Below, one piece after another: positions 38,143-49,507 of a DNA stretch of 64,000 nt (the stretch's first letter is position 1; each line of letters opens with the position of its first letter). Source of the DNA: Halobacillus locisalis (GTDB taxonomy: Bacteria > Bacillota > Bacilli > Bacillales > Halobacillaceae); NCBI RefSeq assembly GCF_013694105.1, contig NZ_JACEFG010000002.1, positions 992,001-1,056,000 of the forward strand, written 5' to 3'. Both the position numbers and the translations under genes were made by a program. The notes beneath the pieces were generated by a model. The model had not been told where the DNA came from. It saw only the letters and a program-made list of their open reading frames with translations, and did not search any database.

Positions 38143-39801
38143 ATGAATTTTTTTGAAAGCGATTCAAATCTTCAATCGATCATGAAGGAAAAATTCGATT
38201 CAAAGTTCTGGGCTTGGGCGGAGGAAGAACTCGATTCGTTTGGGGAGCTTTGTGCAACGGATATTGATGAACGAGCGGTTCATACCGATCGAGAAGGACG
38301 CCCCCGGTTAATTAAATACGATAAGATGGGCAACGATATTTCAGAGGTTTGGTTGAACGAAGGATATAAGCGAACCATTGCAGAGACATACGGGAAAGGG
38401 ATCGTCGGCTATATACATAAAGAAATCCCGGCCCTTTCTCACAAAGGGAACTACACCTATTCTTTTGCTCAAGGTTACTTATTGTCTCAAGCAGAAGCGG
38501 GGTTCTATTGCCCAGTAACGTTGACGATGGCAACCGCTTATTTAATCGACCATTATGCGAGTGATGAGCTGAAAGAAAAGTATCTTCCTCATGTCTTATC
38601 GACCGGAGAAGTGGAACTTTATGAAGGTGCAACCTTTTTGACAGAACGTCAGGGAGGATCGGATGTCGGAGCGAACGAAGTGAAGGCTGCTCCAGAAGAG
38701 AATCACTACCGGATTTATGGGGAAAAATATTTTGCTAGTAATGCGGGGGCTTGTGGAGTAGCGATGGTTCTTGCGCGTATAGAAGGTGCTCCTGAAGGAA
38801 CGAAAGGGTTAAGTCTATTTCTTGTTCCTTGGAGAGGTGGCGACGGCGGGTTGAACGGCATACGAATCCGGCGTTTGAAGGATAAACTGGGGGTAAGGGC
38901 CGTACCATCGGCAGAGGTGGAGTTTGATGGCTCCAAAGCATTCTTAGTTGGAGAGGCTGATCAAGGCATTTATTACATGTTGGAAGCCCTGAATTTATCA
39001 AGAGTGTGCAATGCGGTGGCATCGGTTGGAATTATGCGACGTGCTTATAACGAAGCGTATGCTTACGCTACAAAACGTGAGGCTTTTGGTCAGCCATTGG
39101 TCCATTATCCGATGATCAAAGAAACGCTCGTTCATATGAAAGTCAAACAAGAAATCGAAACGAGGACCGTTTTTGATGTCATTGAACAGTTCGATTCGAT
39201 TATCGAAAAAGCTGAAGATAAAGGTTCAGAAGATAGATTGCTGCTTCGCTTGAGAATCGCTTTGATCAAAAAGGAAACAGCTGAACAGGCGGTACACTTC
39301 AGTCATGAAGCGATTGAAATGCATGGTGGGAATGGGTATATTGAGGACTTTGTCACACCAAGATTGTTGCGTGACGCACAAGTATTGACGGTTTGGGAAG
39401 GGACTGCAAATATTGTGGGCTTGGAAGTAATCCGTCTGTTGAACAAGTTTGAAGCGCATCTACTGTTCTTCCAAGACTTGCGAGAGCGTTTAAATCATGT
39501 GGATGGAATGGAAGAAGAGGTAACTCTCATCCACAATGAGTTGCAGGGATTATCCTTGTGGATCGATGATATCTTGATACAAACGCATGATACCCAAACG
39601 TACTATAGTAAAAAGATCGCTGAGCGAATGGTTCTTTGCTACGAAGCGACGGTCGCCCTAGAAGCGGCTGCACTCGGGGAAAAATACGTTCAACAGGCGA
39701 AGGTTTTTGTGCAAAGTTTATATGGTGAGGAACCTGTCGGGGGACAACCGCTCGTACTACAATTTGCAGATGAATTATTAGGCTTATCCACTGTTCAATA
39801 G
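38143..39801 (+). CDS. AidB-like acyl-CoA dehydrogenase
   Basis: A 552-residue flavin dehydrogenase, longer than the usual 380-residue short-chain enzymes and similar in size and motifs to the AidB branch. The flavin-binding part is FLTERQGGSDVGANEVKA, then RRLKDKLGVRAVPSAEVEF. The C-terminal part has HGGNGYIEDF and LTVWEGTANIVGLEV, with the WEGT motif that AidB-type proteins keep. It may oxidise branched acyl-CoAs or have a stress role; not decided from sequence. The ATG at 38143 has AAGGGAG 8 bases upstream and was preferred to a GTG at 38134. Single gene. Confidence 0.85.
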   Translation: MNFFESDSNLQSIMKEKFDSKFWAWAEEELDSFGELCATDIDERAVHTDREGRPRLIKYDKMGNDISEVWLNEGYKRTIAETYGKGIVGYIHKEIPALSHKGNYTYSFAQGYLLSQAEAGFYCPVTLTMATAYLIDHYASDELKEKYLPHVLSTGEVELYEGATFLTERQGGSDVGANEVKAAPEENHYRIYGEKYFASNAGACGVAMVLARIEGAPEGTKGLSLFLVPWRGGDGGLNGIRIRRLKDKLGVRAVPSAEVEFDGSKAFLVGEADQGIYYMLEALNLSRVCNAVASVGIMRRAYNEAYAYATKREAFGQPLVHYPMIKETLVHMKVKQEIETRTVFDVIEQFDSIIEKAEDKGSEDRLLLRLRIALIKKETAEQAVHFSHEAIEMHGGNGYIEDFVTPRLLRDAQVLTVWEGTANIVGLEVIRLLNKFEAHLLFFQDLRERLNHVDGMEEEVTLIHNELQGLSLWIDDILIQTHDTQTYYSKKIAERMVLCYEATVALEAAALGEKYVQQAKVFVQSLYGEEPVGGQPLVLQFADELLGLSTVQ

Positions 39802-39863
39802 TGTTCAGAAATAAGAGGCCATCTCGTTTTGTTAGAACCGATAGTGCTTCATCAACAAGCTGG

Positions 39864-39892
39864 TAAAAAAGCGGCATTTGCCGCTTTTTTTA
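39864..39892 (+). terminator. Terminator of the acyl-CoA dehydrogenase gene
   Basis: AAAAAAGCGGCA pairs with TGCCGCTTTTTT around a two-base loop (39871-39884 core). Confidence 0.88.
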
Positions 39893-39953
39893 CGTACATA
39901 GCGTCTTGTTTCCTGCAAAAGAAAACAGGGAATCATAGAGATAGATAAGATGA

Positions 39954-39982
39954 TTGACGATATACCTTTATTTTGTTAGCAT
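39954..39982 (+). promoter_or_regulatory. Promoter of the his operon
   Basis: TTGACG (39954-39959), 17-base spacer, TAGCAT (39977-39982). An imperfect palindrome TTAGC...GCTAA (39976-39995) covers the -10 and start region and could be an operator. No T-box or long leader is present. Confidence 0.6.
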
Positions 39983-40020
39983 ATTAGCAAGCTAAAGGAT
40001 TCTTAGGAGGATGATGGTCG

Positions 40021-41202
40021 ATGGGTAAACGGTTAATGTTCGAAAAACCTTTAGGGATGCGGGATACGCTTCCTTTTTTCTATAATCAAAAGGCAAAAGC
40101 CAGAAAGCAATTATCTGATGCAATCTTGTCGTACGGATACTCTTTCATGGATACGCCATTGATGGAGTATCACGAGACGGTCGGAAAAGTAAGTGCGACG
40201 TTAGATCAGCAGCTGTTCAAATTGTTAGATCAACAAGGTCATACGCTTGTACTGAGGCCAGACATGACAGCACCTATCGCGCGTGTCGCCGCTTCACAAT
40301 TGAAGAACTCTGAATTCCCTCTACGCCTAGCCTACGAAGGCCCGGTATTCCGTGCTCAACAAACGGAAGGTGGTAAACCGGCTCAATTCGAACAAGTCGG
40401 AACGGAACTTATCGGGGACCACTCTTCGTACGGGGATGCGGAAGTCATTGCATTATTGGTAGAGTCATTGAAAAATGCGGGATTGAACGATTTTGTCATT
40501 ACCGTTGGACATATCGGGTTTGTGAAAGCCTTTTTCCGTGATGTACTTGGTGAAGATGAAGAAACAATTGAAACGCTTCTTCAATTCTTATACAGAAAGA
40601 ACTATGTTGGGTATCGAGAGGCTGTCAAAGCACTTCCAATCAGCGAGGATAAACAAACGGCGCTTCTGCAACTTCTGACGCTTCGTGGCGGTGAGGAGGT
40701 CTTTGAAGCCGGACGCTCTCTTGCGCGTAATCAGACATGTATGCAGGCAGTCAACGAATTGAAACAACTTTACCGTCTGTTGAAAGAATACGGTGTTGAA
40801 CAATCGATATACTTTGATTTGAATTTAATCAGCCACATGGATTATTACACGGGTGTGTTATTTGAAGGGTATGCACCGAATTTAGGCGCTTTGCTATGTA
40901 ATGGTGGACGATATGACACCTTGCTTCCTTCCTTTCAATTGAATGCTTCGGCTACTGGATTTGCGGTTCATTTGGAAAGGCTTGTCGAGGCGTTGAACGT
41001 ACAGGAAGATGAAGATCAGCGGATTGGGATCATTGTAGATAATGATTCCTATGCGAGAGGCATCAAGCAAGCGAAGAATAAGAGAGCGGAAGGATATGCC
41101 GTTCTTTTGCAGCACCGAGACCAAATAGCCGATGTGGAAGCTTTTCGTTCTCAACTGTCCGAAACGATCGACCTAACAAACGAAGGAGGTGCTAAGGGAT
41201 GA
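40021..41202 (+). CDS. hisZ: ATP phosphoribosyltransferase regulatory subunit HisZ
   Basis: A 393-residue HisRS-like protein that lacks charging activity and partners the short HisG, forming the feedback-inhibited first enzyme of histidine synthesis. Class II motifs are visible: MRDTLPF near the N-terminus, [12 protein letters not shown] and [10 protein letters not shown] (motif 2), and a C-terminal GGRYD. AGGAGG lies upstream of the ATG. It heads the operon hisZGDBHAFI, in which neighbouring genes overlap or nearly touch, and ends 4 bases inside hisG. Confidence 0.95.
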   Translation: MGKRLMFEKPLGMRDTLPFFYNQKAKARKQLSDAILSYGYSFMDTPLMEYHETVGKVSATLDQQLFKLLDQQGHTLVLRPDMTAPIARVAASQLKNSEFPLRLAYEGPVFRAQQTEGGKPAQFEQVGTELIGDHSSYGDAEVIALLVESLKNAGLNDFVITVGHIGFVKAFFRDVLGEDEETIETLLQFLYRKNYVGYREAVKALPISEDKQTALLQLLTLRGGEEVFEAGRSLARNQTCMQAVNELKQLYRLLKEYGVEQSIYFDLNLISHMDYYTGVLFEGYAPNLGALLCNGGRYDTLLPSFQLNASATGFAVHLERLVEALNVQEDEDQRIGIIVDNDSYARGIKQAKNKRAEGYAVLLQHRDQIADVEAFRSQLSETIDLTNEGGAKG

Positions 41203-41837
41203 GTAACCGTTTGACGATTGCTATGCCTAAAGGCCGAATTTATGAAGAAGCTGCTGAGTTGATGAAGCAAGCAGGCTACGACTTAGGAGCGGATTTAGAT
41301 GAATCAAGGAAGCTCATCTTAGACTTTCCTGAACAGAACATCCGGATTATGATGGCGAAACCGATGGATGTCGTCACATACGTAGAGTATGGGGCAGCTG
41401 ATATCGGAATTGCTGGAAAAGATGTATTGTTAGAGCAGGACCGGGATGTATATGAAGTGCTCGATTTGAAAATCAGTCCTTGTTATGTCGCCGTCGCAGG
41501 CGTCCCGGATCAACCGTTGAGCCGTATTGCACCGAAAATTGCAACAAAATACCCGAAAGTTGCGTCAGATTATTTCCGTGAGCAAGGGGAGCAAATCGAA
41601 ATCATCCCTCTGAACGGATCGATCGAGTTAGCCCCGTTGATCGGGTTGGCTGATCGAATTGTCGATATCGTTTCCTCAGGAAGGACGCTCAAAGAGAACG
41701 GACTCGTGGAATATGAAAAAATTGCGGATATTACGTCCCGTTTGATCGTAAATCCTGTGAGTTATCGGATGAAGAGTAATGAGATTGACCAAATGGTATC
41801 CAAGCTTAGTAATGTCATGGAGGAGGCCTCGTCATGA
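41199..41837 (+). CDS. hisG: ATP phosphoribosyltransferase, short form
   Basis: A 212-residue catalytic subunit that joins ATP and PRPP. The short form lacks the C-terminal regulatory domain, which is why HisZ is present upstream. Motifs are [12 protein letters not shown] at the start, [15 protein letters not shown] in the middle and the PRPP loop [26 protein letters not shown] precedes the ATG, and the gene overlaps both neighbours by 4 bases. Confidence 0.96.
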   Translation: MSNRLTIAMPKGRIYEEAAELMKQAGYDLGADLDESRKLILDFPEQNIRIMMAKPMDVVTYVEYGAADIGIAGKDVLLEQDRDVYEVLDLKISPCYVAVAGVPDQPLSRIAPKIATKYPKVASDYFREQGEQIEIIPLNGSIELAPLIGLADRIVDIVSSGRTLKENGLVEYEKIADITSRLIVNPVSYRMKSNEIDQMVSKLSNVMEEASS

Positions 41838-43108
41838 AAATCGTCAATCAAAATGAACGCGCGTCGTTACGCAGGCGTGTCGATCAAGGGACAGAAGACC
41901 AACGAAAGTCGGTCCAATCCATCATCGAAGATGTAAAAAATGATGGGGACCAGGCGGTACTTCGCTATACGGAACAGTTTGATCGAGTATCTCTTCCGGA
42001 TTATAAAGTAACAACAGAAGAATTTGAACAAGCGTATGATTCGCTGGATGGGGAATTCGTAACGATTTTAGAGGAAGCGGCTGCCAACATCCGCGCTTTT
42101 CATGAGAAGCAACTTTCCACTTCTTGGTTCGATACATCTCCTGATGGAACGATCCTCGGTCAAAAAATCACTCCGATTGATGCTGTCGGTGTATATGTAC
42201 CAGGTGGCACAGCCGCCTACCCGTCATCGGTCTTCATGAACGTGATTCCCGCTCAAGTCGCAGGGGTTGAACGGATTGCGATGGTTACACCTCCAGGCAG
42301 TGACGGATCCGTGCCAGCGGGCGTGCTTATCGCTGCACACATTCTAGGTATTCAAGACGTATATAAAGTCGGAGGTGCCCAAGCCATCGCCGCTTTAGCA
42401 TATGGTACCGAAACCGTTCCGGCTGTTGATAAAATTACGGGGCCAGGCAACGTCTATGTCGCTTTAGCTAAACGTGAAGTGTTTGGAGATGTCGATATCG
42501 ATATGATTGCAGGACCTAGTGAGATTGCGATCTTAGCCGATGAGACGGCTCGTGCGAACGAAGTGGCTGCCGATCTCCTTTCTCAGGCCGAGCACGATGC
42601 AAGGTCGTCGAGTGTACTTGTTACGACAAGCCGTGAGTTAGCAGAAGGTGTACAATTAGAAGTTCAAGAGCAGCTGAAAGAATTGCCTCGTCAAGATATA
42701 GCTCGTCAAAGTGTCGAAGACTATGGGATGATTCTTCTATGTGAAACATGGGATGAAGCGGTAGATACGATTAACGAAATCGCCCCGGAACATTTGGAGG
42801 TCATAACAGAAGACCCATTCCAACACCTCGCGAAAATTAAACACGCAGGAGCGATTTTCTTGGGTCCTTATAGTAGTGAACCTGTCGGCGATTATTTCGC
42901 TGGACCAAATCACGTATTACCAACGAATGGAACGGCCAGATTTTCAAGTCCACTTAATGTCGATGATTTTGTGAAAAAATCTAGTGTGATTTCATATAGT
43001 CAACAAGCTTTACAACAAAATGGAGACAAAATTGCCCGGTTTGCTCGTCTTGAAGGACTGGAAGCCCACGCAAGAGCTGTCGAAACGCGTAAGGAGCGAT
43101 GGAAATGA
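41834..43108 (+). CDS. hisD: Histidinol dehydrogenase
   Basis: A 424-residue zinc enzyme that oxidises histidinol to histidine in two NAD-dependent steps. Signature segments are [53 protein letters not shown] and [12 protein letters not shown]; the last includes zinc-ligand residues. [12 protein letters not shown] is present near the C-terminus. Usual length. GGAGG lies just upstream of the ATG within hisG, giving a 4-base overlap. Confidence 0.97.
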   Translation: MKIVNQNERASLRRRVDQGTEDQRKSVQSIIEDVKNDGDQAVLRYTEQFDRVSLPDYKVTTEEFEQAYDSLDGEFVTILEEAAANIRAFHEKQLSTSWFDTSPDGTILGQKITPIDAVGVYVPGGTAAYPSSVFMNVIPAQVAGVERIAMVTPPGSDGSVPAGVLIAAHILGIQDVYKVGGAQAIAALAYGTETVPAVDKITGPGNVYVALAKREVFGDVDIDMIAGPSEIAILADETARANEVAADLLSQAEHDARSSSVLVTTSRELAEGVQLEVQEQLKELPRQDIARQSVEDYGMILLCETWDEAVDTINEIAPEHLEVITEDPFQHLAKIKHAGAIFLGPYSSEPVGDYFAGPNHVLPTNGTARFSSPLNVDDFVKKSSVISYSQQALQQNGDKIARFARLEGLEAHARAVETRKERWK

Positions 43109-43701
43109 CGGAAGAACGAAAAGCACAACGATCAAGAAAGACAAGAGAAACCGATATAGAGTTGACTTTCGCTGTTGATGGACAGGGGACGGCGGACTTA
43201 GATGTCCAAGTTCCTTTCCTTCAGCATATGCTCGAGTTGTTTACCAAACATGGATTGTTTGATTTACAAGTGAAAGGTTATGGCGATGTTGAAGTCGACG
43301 ACCACCACTTGACGGAGGATATCGGGATTGTGCTTGGACAAGCGCTCAGAGAAGCAGTCGGTGATAAGTACGGGATGAAACGATATGGTTCCATGACATT
43401 ACCTATGGATGAAACACTCGTCACGGTGGCCGTTGACCTTGGTGATCGTCCGCATTTAGAATGGCGCGCTGAACTACCGAAAGACCGTTTGGGTACATTT
43501 GATACGGAAAATGTACATGAATTCTTTTGGAAGTTAGCCGTCGAAGCACGAATGAATTTACATATCGTTCTTCATCATGGCCACAATACCCACCACATTG
43601 TTGAAGCGATGTTTAAAGCCTTTGCCCGAGCCCTTGATGAGGCAACGCAAATCGATCCTCGCGTCCAAGGAGTTCCGAGTACGAAAGGAAGTTTATCATG
43701 A
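43105..43701 (+). CDS. hisB: Imidazoleglycerol-phosphate dehydratase
   Basis: A 198-residue monofunctional dehydratase (no histidinol-phosphatase domain, as usual in Firmicutes). Metal-binding His clusters are [14 protein letters not shown] and [29 protein letters not shown] is the first family motif. An ATG at 43099 is in frame, but AAGGAGCG is spaced correctly only for 43105. It overlaps the hisD stop by 4 bases and hisH by 4. Confidence 0.95.
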   Translation: MTEERKAQRSRKTRETDIELTFAVDGQGTADLDVQVPFLQHMLELFTKHGLFDLQVKGYGDVEVDDHHLTEDIGIVLGQALREAVGDKYGMKRYGSMTLPMDETLVTVAVDLGDRPHLEWRAELPKDRLGTFDTENVHEFFWKLAVEARMNLHIVLHHGHNTHHIVEAMFKAFARALDEATQIDPRVQGVPSTKGSLS

Positions 43702-44327
43702 TCGGAATCATTGATTATGGCATGGGGAATTTGTTCAGTGTATCCAAGGCGCTTGAGCGGTTAGACGTACCCTACAAGCTTGGTGATCGTCCTGAGGAGC
43801 TCCAAGATTGCGACGGGTATATCCTACCTGGCGTCGGTGCGTTTCCTGATGCAATGAAAGCCTTGGATGATCATGGCTTCATCCCATTCATCAAACAAAA
43901 AGTGGAGGAAGGGTATCCACTATACGGGATTTGTCTCGGGATGCAATTGTTGTTTGAGTCCTCAGAAGAAGGGGGCGACACGAAAGGTCTTGGTTTATTC
44001 CCAGGCAAAATCGTCAAGTTTCCTGGAGTGGATGATGGAGGAAAACCATACAAAGTACCGCACATGGGATGGAATCAGCTAGACGTGCGTCAACCTGAAC
44101 TTCCTTTAATGACTGATGTCGGGAAAGAGTACGTTTATTTCGTCCACTCTTACGTTGCTCAAACATCTGATGAATCGATTTTATATGCAACGGCTGATTA
44201 TCACTTGGATGTCCCGGCTGTTATTGGTCGCGATCACGTTGTGGCGAGTCAATTCCACCCAGAGAAAAGCGGGAATCCTGGTATGCAGCTATTAGAGAAT
44301 TTTTGCAAAGTCATGGTCAAACAGTGA
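43698..44327 (+). CDS. hisH: Imidazole glycerol phosphate synthase, glutaminase subunit
   Basis: A 209-residue class I glutamine amidotransferase that supplies ammonia to HisF. The nucleophile Cys lies in [12 protein letters not shown], and the His-Glu pair in [25 protein letters not shown] marks the N-terminus and HMGWNQL is present. It overlaps hisB by 4 bases; hisA follows after 12. Together with HisF it makes IGP and AICAR. Confidence 0.96.
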   Translation: MIGIIDYGMGNLFSVSKALERLDVPYKLGDRPEELQDCDGYILPGVGAFPDAMKALDDHGFIPFIKQKVEEGYPLYGICLGMQLLFESSEEGGDTKGLGLFPGKIVKFPGVDDGGKPYKVPHMGWNQLDVRQPELPLMTDVGKEYVYFVHSYVAQTSDESILYATADYHLDVPAVIGRDHVVASQFHPEKSGNPGMQLLENFCKVMVKQ

Positions 44328-44339
44328 GGAGGGTTCGAT

Positions 44340-45071
44340 ATGTCATTTACGATTTATCCAGCGATTGATATGCGTGCGGGCAAGTGTGTCCGCTTGGAAC
44401 AAGGCGATTTCAATAAAGAAACCATTTATGGAGATAGCCCTTTCGATGTAGCGAAAGAATTTTATGAAGCCGGTGCTTCATGGATTCATATGGTCGATTT
44501 AGATGGCGCGAAAGAAGGATCGAAACAAAACGCTGAACATGTGCTGCGGGTGGCAGAAGAACTTGGCAGTCGTGTGCAAATTGGCGGGGGGATTCGCACA
44601 GAAGAGGATGTCCGCTTTTATTTAGACCGTGGCGTAGATCGTGTCATTATCGGTTCTCTTGCCGTTCGTAATCCCCAAAAAACGAAGGAATTGCTTTCGA
44701 AGTATGGAGAGCGTATCGTGATCGGACTCGATGCCAGAGATGGATATGTGTCGACAGAGGGATGGCTAGAATCATCCGAGGTTACAGCGGTCGATCTCGG
44801 TCGTGAGCTCGCACAAGCCGGGGCGAAAACGTTCATTTATACGGACATTGCGAAAGACGGCATGCTCGAGGGGCCGAATGTGAAGGAAATTGTCCGATTG
44901 GCAGAAGAGACGAAGGTGGACGTCATCGCTTCTGGTGGAATCAAAGGTCTTGAGGATTTGAATGAGTTGAAGAAATACCAAACCGAACACGTCATCGGTT
45001 CGATTGTCGGAAAAGCGTTGTATGCTAATCGCTTTACGTTACGAGAAGCGTTAGAAGTGGAGGAAGACTGA
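44340..45071 (+). CDS. hisA: Phosphoribosyl-ProFAR isomerase HisA
   Basis: A 243-residue TIM barrel that carries out the Amadori rearrangement of ProFAR. The catalytic Asp is in [14 protein letters not shown], phosphate-binding half-sites are [11 protein letters not shown] and [11 protein letters not shown], and the second catalytic Asp is in [22 protein letters not shown] precedes the ATG. The last base of its stop codon is the first base of hisF. Confidence 0.96.
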   Translation: MSFTIYPAIDMRAGKCVRLEQGDFNKETIYGDSPFDVAKEFYEAGASWIHMVDLDGAKEGSKQNAEHVLRVAEELGSRVQIGGGIRTEEDVRFYLDRGVDRVIIGSLAVRNPQKTKELLSKYGERIVIGLDARDGYVSTEGWLESSEVTAVDLGRELAQAGAKTFIYTDIAKDGMLEGPNVKEIVRLAEETKVDVIASGGIKGLEDLNELKKYQTEHVIGSIVGKALYANRFTLREALEVEED

Positions 45072-45829
45072 TGCTATCGAAAAGAATCATTCCATGTTTG
45101 GATGTGAAAGAAGGACGTGTCGTCAAAGGCATCCAGTTTGTCGATATTCGTGATGCAGGCGATCCAGTCGAACTGGCTAAGGTCTATGATGAACAAGGGG
45201 CAGATGAGTTGGTGTTCCTTGATATCTCCGCGACTCACGAAGGAAAGAAAACGATGATAGACGTTGTCCGCAAAGTCGCATCAGAGTTAGCGATTCCTTT
45301 CACTGTTGGAGGGGGTATTCGCACACTTGAAGATATCAAGGAAACGTTGCGTAATGGAGCGGATAAGGTATCGTTGAATTCATCCGCAGTGAACAGACCT
45401 GAACTGATTACAGAAGGAGCGAATTATTTCGGTAGTCAATGTATCGTCGTAGCGATCGACGCCCGGTATGATGAGGAAAAGGGCACGTGGATCGTGTACA
45501 CACACGGAGGACGGAAGCCGACGGAATGGACGGTCGTCGACTGGGCGAAAGAAGCGGTACGCCTGGGAGCCGGCGAGATTTTGTTGACGTCCATGAATCA
45601 GGACGGAGAGAAGTCTGGATTTGACTTACCATTATTAGAAGCCGTACAAGACGTCGTTCAAGTACCGGTCATCGCTTCAGGCGGAGCAGGGTCAAGTGAG
45701 CATTTTTACGACGTTTTCACTGAAGTGAATGCGGATGCCGCTTTAGCTGCTTCTATTTTTCACTATAAAGAAACGTCTGTACAAAACGTGAAAGAATACT
45801 TGAAAGAGAGAGGAGTTGTCGTGCGATGA
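45071..45829 (+). CDS. hisF: Imidazole glycerol phosphate synthase, cyclase subunit
   Basis: A 252-residue TIM barrel homologous to HisA that closes the imidazole ring with ammonia from HisH. Catalytic Asp residues lie in [15 protein letters not shown] and [15 protein letters not shown]. Phosphate sites are [12 protein letters not shown] and [12 protein letters not shown]. Its start shares one base with the hisA stop and its end overlaps hisI by 4 bases. Confidence 0.97.
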   Translation: MLSKRIIPCLDVKEGRVVKGIQFVDIRDAGDPVELAKVYDEQGADELVFLDISATHEGKKTMIDVVRKVASELAIPFTVGGGIRTLEDIKETLRNGADKVSLNSSAVNRPELITEGANYFGSQCIVVAIDARYDEEKGTWIVYTHGGRKPTEWTVVDWAKEAVRLGAGEILLTSMNQDGEKSGFDLPLLEAVQDVVQVPVIASGGAGSSEHFYDVFTEVNADAALAASIFHYKETSVQNVKEYLKERGVVVR

Positions 45830-46449
45830 ACGTAGAAAACATTCAATTTGATGACCAAGGACTCGTACCCGCTATTGTTCAAGATGCACGATCAAAGGCG
45901 GTTCTGACCCTCGCGTATATGAATGAAGAATCCTTGAAGCAAACATTAGATAGTGGTGAAACGGTCTTTTATAGTCGATCGAGACAAGAACTGTGGCACA
46001 AGGGGGAAACGTCAGGTAATACCCAGAAGGTGAAGGACATACGTTATGATTGCGATCAAGATGCCCTTCTTGTTCAAGTCATTCCAGAGGGACCCGCTTG
46101 TCACAAAGGGGACTATAGCTGTTTCTCAGATTCACTGATGCGATCAGATGAGGGGCCGAAAGACAATCGATATGCCATTTTGGATCAACTCCAGAATGTC
46201 TTAGCTGAGCGGAAATCGACGCTTCCGGAAGATTCTTACACTTCTCAACTATTCCAAGAAGGCGTCGATCGAATAGCGAAGAAGATCGGTGAAGAAGCGG
46301 GCGAAGTCATTATCGCTGCGAAGAATGATGATCCAGAGGAAATGGCGCTAGAATCTGCGGACTTACTGTTCCATTTGCTTTTATTGCTGACAGATCGCCA
46401 AGTTCCATTAGACGATGTTCTTGCTGTTTTAGAAAAGCGTCATTCGTAA
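45826..46449 (+). CDS. hisI: Bifunctional PRA-AMP cyclohydrolase / PRA-ATP pyrophosphatase
   Basis: A 207-residue fusion (HisIE). The HisI cyclohydrolase part (about 1-115) has [30 protein letters not shown] and the zinc ligands in DCDQDALL and [12 protein letters not shown]. The HisE pyrophosphatase part (about 118-207) has the helical [22 protein letters not shown] and [13 protein letters not shown]. It catalyses steps two and three and is the last gene of the operon, with a terminator behind it. Confidence 0.96.
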   Translation: MNVENIQFDDQGLVPAIVQDARSKAVLTLAYMNEESLKQTLDSGETVFYSRSRQELWHKGETSGNTQKVKDIRYDCDQDALLVQVIPEGPACHKGDYSCFSDSLMRSDEGPKDNRYAILDQLQNVLAERKSTLPEDSYTSQLFQEGVDRIAKKIGEEAGEVIIAAKNDDPEEMALESADLLFHLLLLLTDRQVPLDDVLAVLEKRHS

Positions 46450-46465
46450 AGAAAGACAAAAGATG

Positions 46466-46501
46466 AGCGAGTAAGAAGGTGTAATCTCTTACTCGCTTTT
46501 C
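46466..46501 (+). terminator. Terminator of the his operon
   Basis: AGCGAGTAAGA (46466-46476) pairs perfectly with TCTTACTCGCT (46487-46497), then TTTT. Confidence 0.9.
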
Positions 46502-46635
46502 TAATGCGCTTTTATCTTCATTCGAACTTTTCTTTCAGGCACTTAGACTTCTATCAACATTTCCATGATGTGGCGATGTAAAATCTTAAAGGTTGAGTTT
46601 TGGCGAAATTCGTCCTATTTTAGAATTGAAATATA

Positions 46636-46644
46636 TGTTATACT
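46636..46644 (+). promoter_or_regulatory. Extended -10 promoter
   Basis: TGTTATACT: extended -10 (TGn plus TATACT) about 40 bases before the TPR gene. No clear -35. Confidence 0.4.
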
Positions 46645-46685
46645 CCTTTATTAGTGAGATTTGTAACGGAAATAGGGGGACAGTC

Positions 46686-47699
46686 ATGACAACTTCATTA
46701 GACAGCCCAATCAAAGAATCGAACATCATACCTTTCGTGCCTACTGGTCACTTTTATTTCACGCATGGAATCCAGGCGTTCAAGAAGCGCAGGTTTCAGG
46801 CTGCTGTCAAGTGGTTGAAAAAAGCAGTGGAGTCCGATCCAGAGGAGCCTTTGTACGCTTGCCAACTATCTGTCATTTATACAGAGCTGGGCTCTTATCA
46901 TGCTGCGAACCAAGTGCTGACGGACGTACTTGCGAAGTTTGGCAAAGAGTATGTGGATTGTTATTATTTGATGGCCAATAATTATGCGCACTTAGGTTTA
47001 TTGAATGATGCAAAAAAATATGCCGAGACGTATTTAGATCAACCTGGAGATGGTGAATTTAAAGAAGCGGCTGAACAGCTTCTTGCCATGCTGGAATCGC
47101 TTGATGAGGATGATGGAGACGATGATGAATGGGCGTTTGATGATGAAGATGACTTGCTCATTTATCAAGAGACCGCTTTTTATCACCTTGAACAAGAAGA
47201 ATGGGAAGAAGCGCTATCGATTTTAGATGAAATGACGGAGCTCTTCCCGGAGTTCACGTTGGCGAGACATAAATATGCTTATGCTCTGTTCATGAATGGC
47301 AAGCAAGATGAAGCGATTGAGATTGAACAGAAATGGTTAGAAAAAGAGCCGACGAACATTCATTGCCATGTAAATTTGGCGACGTTTCTGCTAGAACAAG
47401 GCCGTTCGGAAGATGCGAAACCTCATTTCGAGCGTTTACGCAATGTATTTCCAATGCACGAACAGCAAAAGCTATTTGTAGCAGAGACGCTTGCCCGTGC
47501 TGGGTATTATTCTGAAGCCGTTGAACGTTTCCGTATGCTGAAGGGGAAACAAGTCGTTCAGCGAAGGGTTTACTATAAGTGGTATAGCATTGCGGCTTAC
47601 CATACAGGTAACCCATCAAAAGCTCTTCACTTATGGGAGAAGGGCTGCCAAAGCTTTCCGAAGCTCAGTTCTGAAGGTGGGCCTTGGATTCATAGATAG
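46686..47699 (+). CDS. Tetratricopeptide-repeat protein, YvcD-like
   Basis: A 337-residue protein of helical TPR units. The first block (about 20-130) includes AAVKWLKKAVESDPEEPLY and GLLNDAKKYAETYLD. A very acidic linker with DEDDGDDDEW follows, then a second block with EEALSILDEMTELFPEF, DEAIEIEQKWLEKEP and SEAVERFRML. TPR proteins act as protein-binding scaffolds; the partner is unknown. It matches the position of yvcD between hisI and trxB in Bacillus subtilis. The ATG at 46686 has GGGGGA about 6 bases upstream; the frame is open from 46593 but without a ribosome site. Confidence 0.82.
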   Translation: MTTSLDSPIKESNIIPFVPTGHFYFTHGIQAFKKRRFQAAVKWLKKAVESDPEEPLYACQLSVIYTELGSYHAANQVLTDVLAKFGKEYVDCYYLMANNYAHLGLLNDAKKYAETYLDQPGDGEFKEAAEQLLAMLESLDEDDGDDDEWAFDDEDDLLIYQETAFYHLEQEEWEEALSILDEMTELFPEFTLARHKYAYALFMNGKQDEAIEIEQKWLEKEPTNIHCHVNLATFLLEQGRSEDAKPHFERLRNVFPMHEQQKLFVAETLARAGYYSEAVERFRMLKGKQVVQRRVYYKWYSIAAYHTGNPSKALHLWEKGCQSFPKLSSEGGPWIHR

Positions 47700-47811
47700 A
47701 TCCCTGTGGGGTATGCTGTTGTTATAAGCACATTAATGGACGATGTACGTATGATTTACTATGATATTTACAAGAAAACAGTTAGTTTAGTGGACACACA
47801 AGGAGTGATAA

Positions 47812-48768
<957 letters not shown>

Positions 48769-48812
48769 CTCTTTTTTAACGCTGTTGTAACACGTGTGCA
48801 ACATTGGTGCGT

Positions 48813-48818
48813 TATAAT
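48813..48818 (+). promoter_or_regulatory. Isolated TATAAT -10 box after trxB
   Basis: A perfect TATAAT whose transcript would start near 48825 and run only about 65 bases to the terminator at 48864-48894. No -35 at normal spacing, so a promoter is only possible. Confidence 0.3.
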
Positions 48819-48863
48819 GTGAGTGAATGAATTGACCCCCTTTTAATAGATAGATCTCTATTG

Positions 48864-48894
48864 AGCACAGGTGCCATTACCTGTGCTTTTTTTT
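48864..48894 (+). terminator. Terminator after trxB
   Basis: AGCACAGGT (48864-48872) pairs with ACCTGTGCT (48879-48887), then T8. Confidence 0.9.
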
Positions 48895-48949
48895 GTGAAC
48901 TTTTCCATGCTATCCAAAGGGGGATGACGTGTGGATTTCGATCATATTA

Positions 48950-48979
48950 TTGTGGCTGTTTACGTATTCATTGTATAAT
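48950..48979 (+). promoter_or_regulatory. Promoter of the nudix-rapZ-yvcK-whiA run
   Basis: TTGTGG (48950-48955), 18-base spacer, TATAAT (48974-48979), about 40 bases before the nudix start. Confidence 0.5.
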
Positions 48980-49020
48980 GGGGTGAGGTGCCCTCTAGAC
49001 AAAAAATGAGGTGACAGTTA

Positions 49021-49482
49021 GTGCAACGCGTAGCAAATTGTATATTAAAAATGGATGATAAAGTCCTACTATTAAAAAAACCGAGACGTGGTTGGTATGT
49101 CGCTCCAGGTGGAAAAATGGAGGCAGGCGAAAACGTCAAAGACTCTGTAGTGCGTGAGTTCGAAGAGGAAACGGGTTTGGCTATTGAGAATCCCGAACTT
49201 AGAGGCTCGTTCACGTTCATTATGAGAGAAGATGAAAAGACCGTCCAGGAATGGATGATGTTCACGTTTTACACGACCAGTTGCTCTGGCGACTTATTAG
49301 ATGAAAGTGAAGAAGGCGAACTGGAATGGGTACCTGTCCAGGAAGTTCTGGATAAGCCGATGGCTGAAGGAGATCGGTTTATATTCGATCATCTATTGAA
49401 TACTGACGGGCAATTGTATGGAACATTCGTGTACACCACGGACTTCAAGTTAATCGATCAAGATTTGAATCCATCTAATTAA
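49021..49482 (+). CDS. yvcI: Nudix hydrolase YvcI
   Basis: A 153-residue Nudix enzyme that hydrolyses nucleoside diphosphates linked to another group. The full Nudix box is visible in [18 protein letters not shown] followed by EEETGL, matching Gx5Ex7REUxEExGU. The substrate is uncertain; 8-oxo-dGTP or nucleoside triphosphate sanitation is typical of similar sequences. It starts at GTG (49021) with AGGTGA 6 bases upstream. It matches yvcI by position between trxB and rapZ. Confidence 0.88.
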   Translation: MQRVANCILKMDDKVLLLKKPRRGWYVAPGGKMEAGENVKDSVVREFEEETGLAIENPELRGSFTFIMREDEKTVQEWMMFTFYTTSCSGDLLDESEEGELEWVPVQEVLDKPMAEGDRFIFDHLLNTDGQLYGTFVYTTDFKLIDQDLNPSN

Positions 49483-49507
49483 CCTTATGAATGGGGAGCG
49501 ATCAAAG

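Noticed and set aside
39893-40020. T-box riboswitch ahead of the his operon
   Set aside because: Only about 130 bases, with a promoter in the middle; no room or terminator/antiterminator pair.
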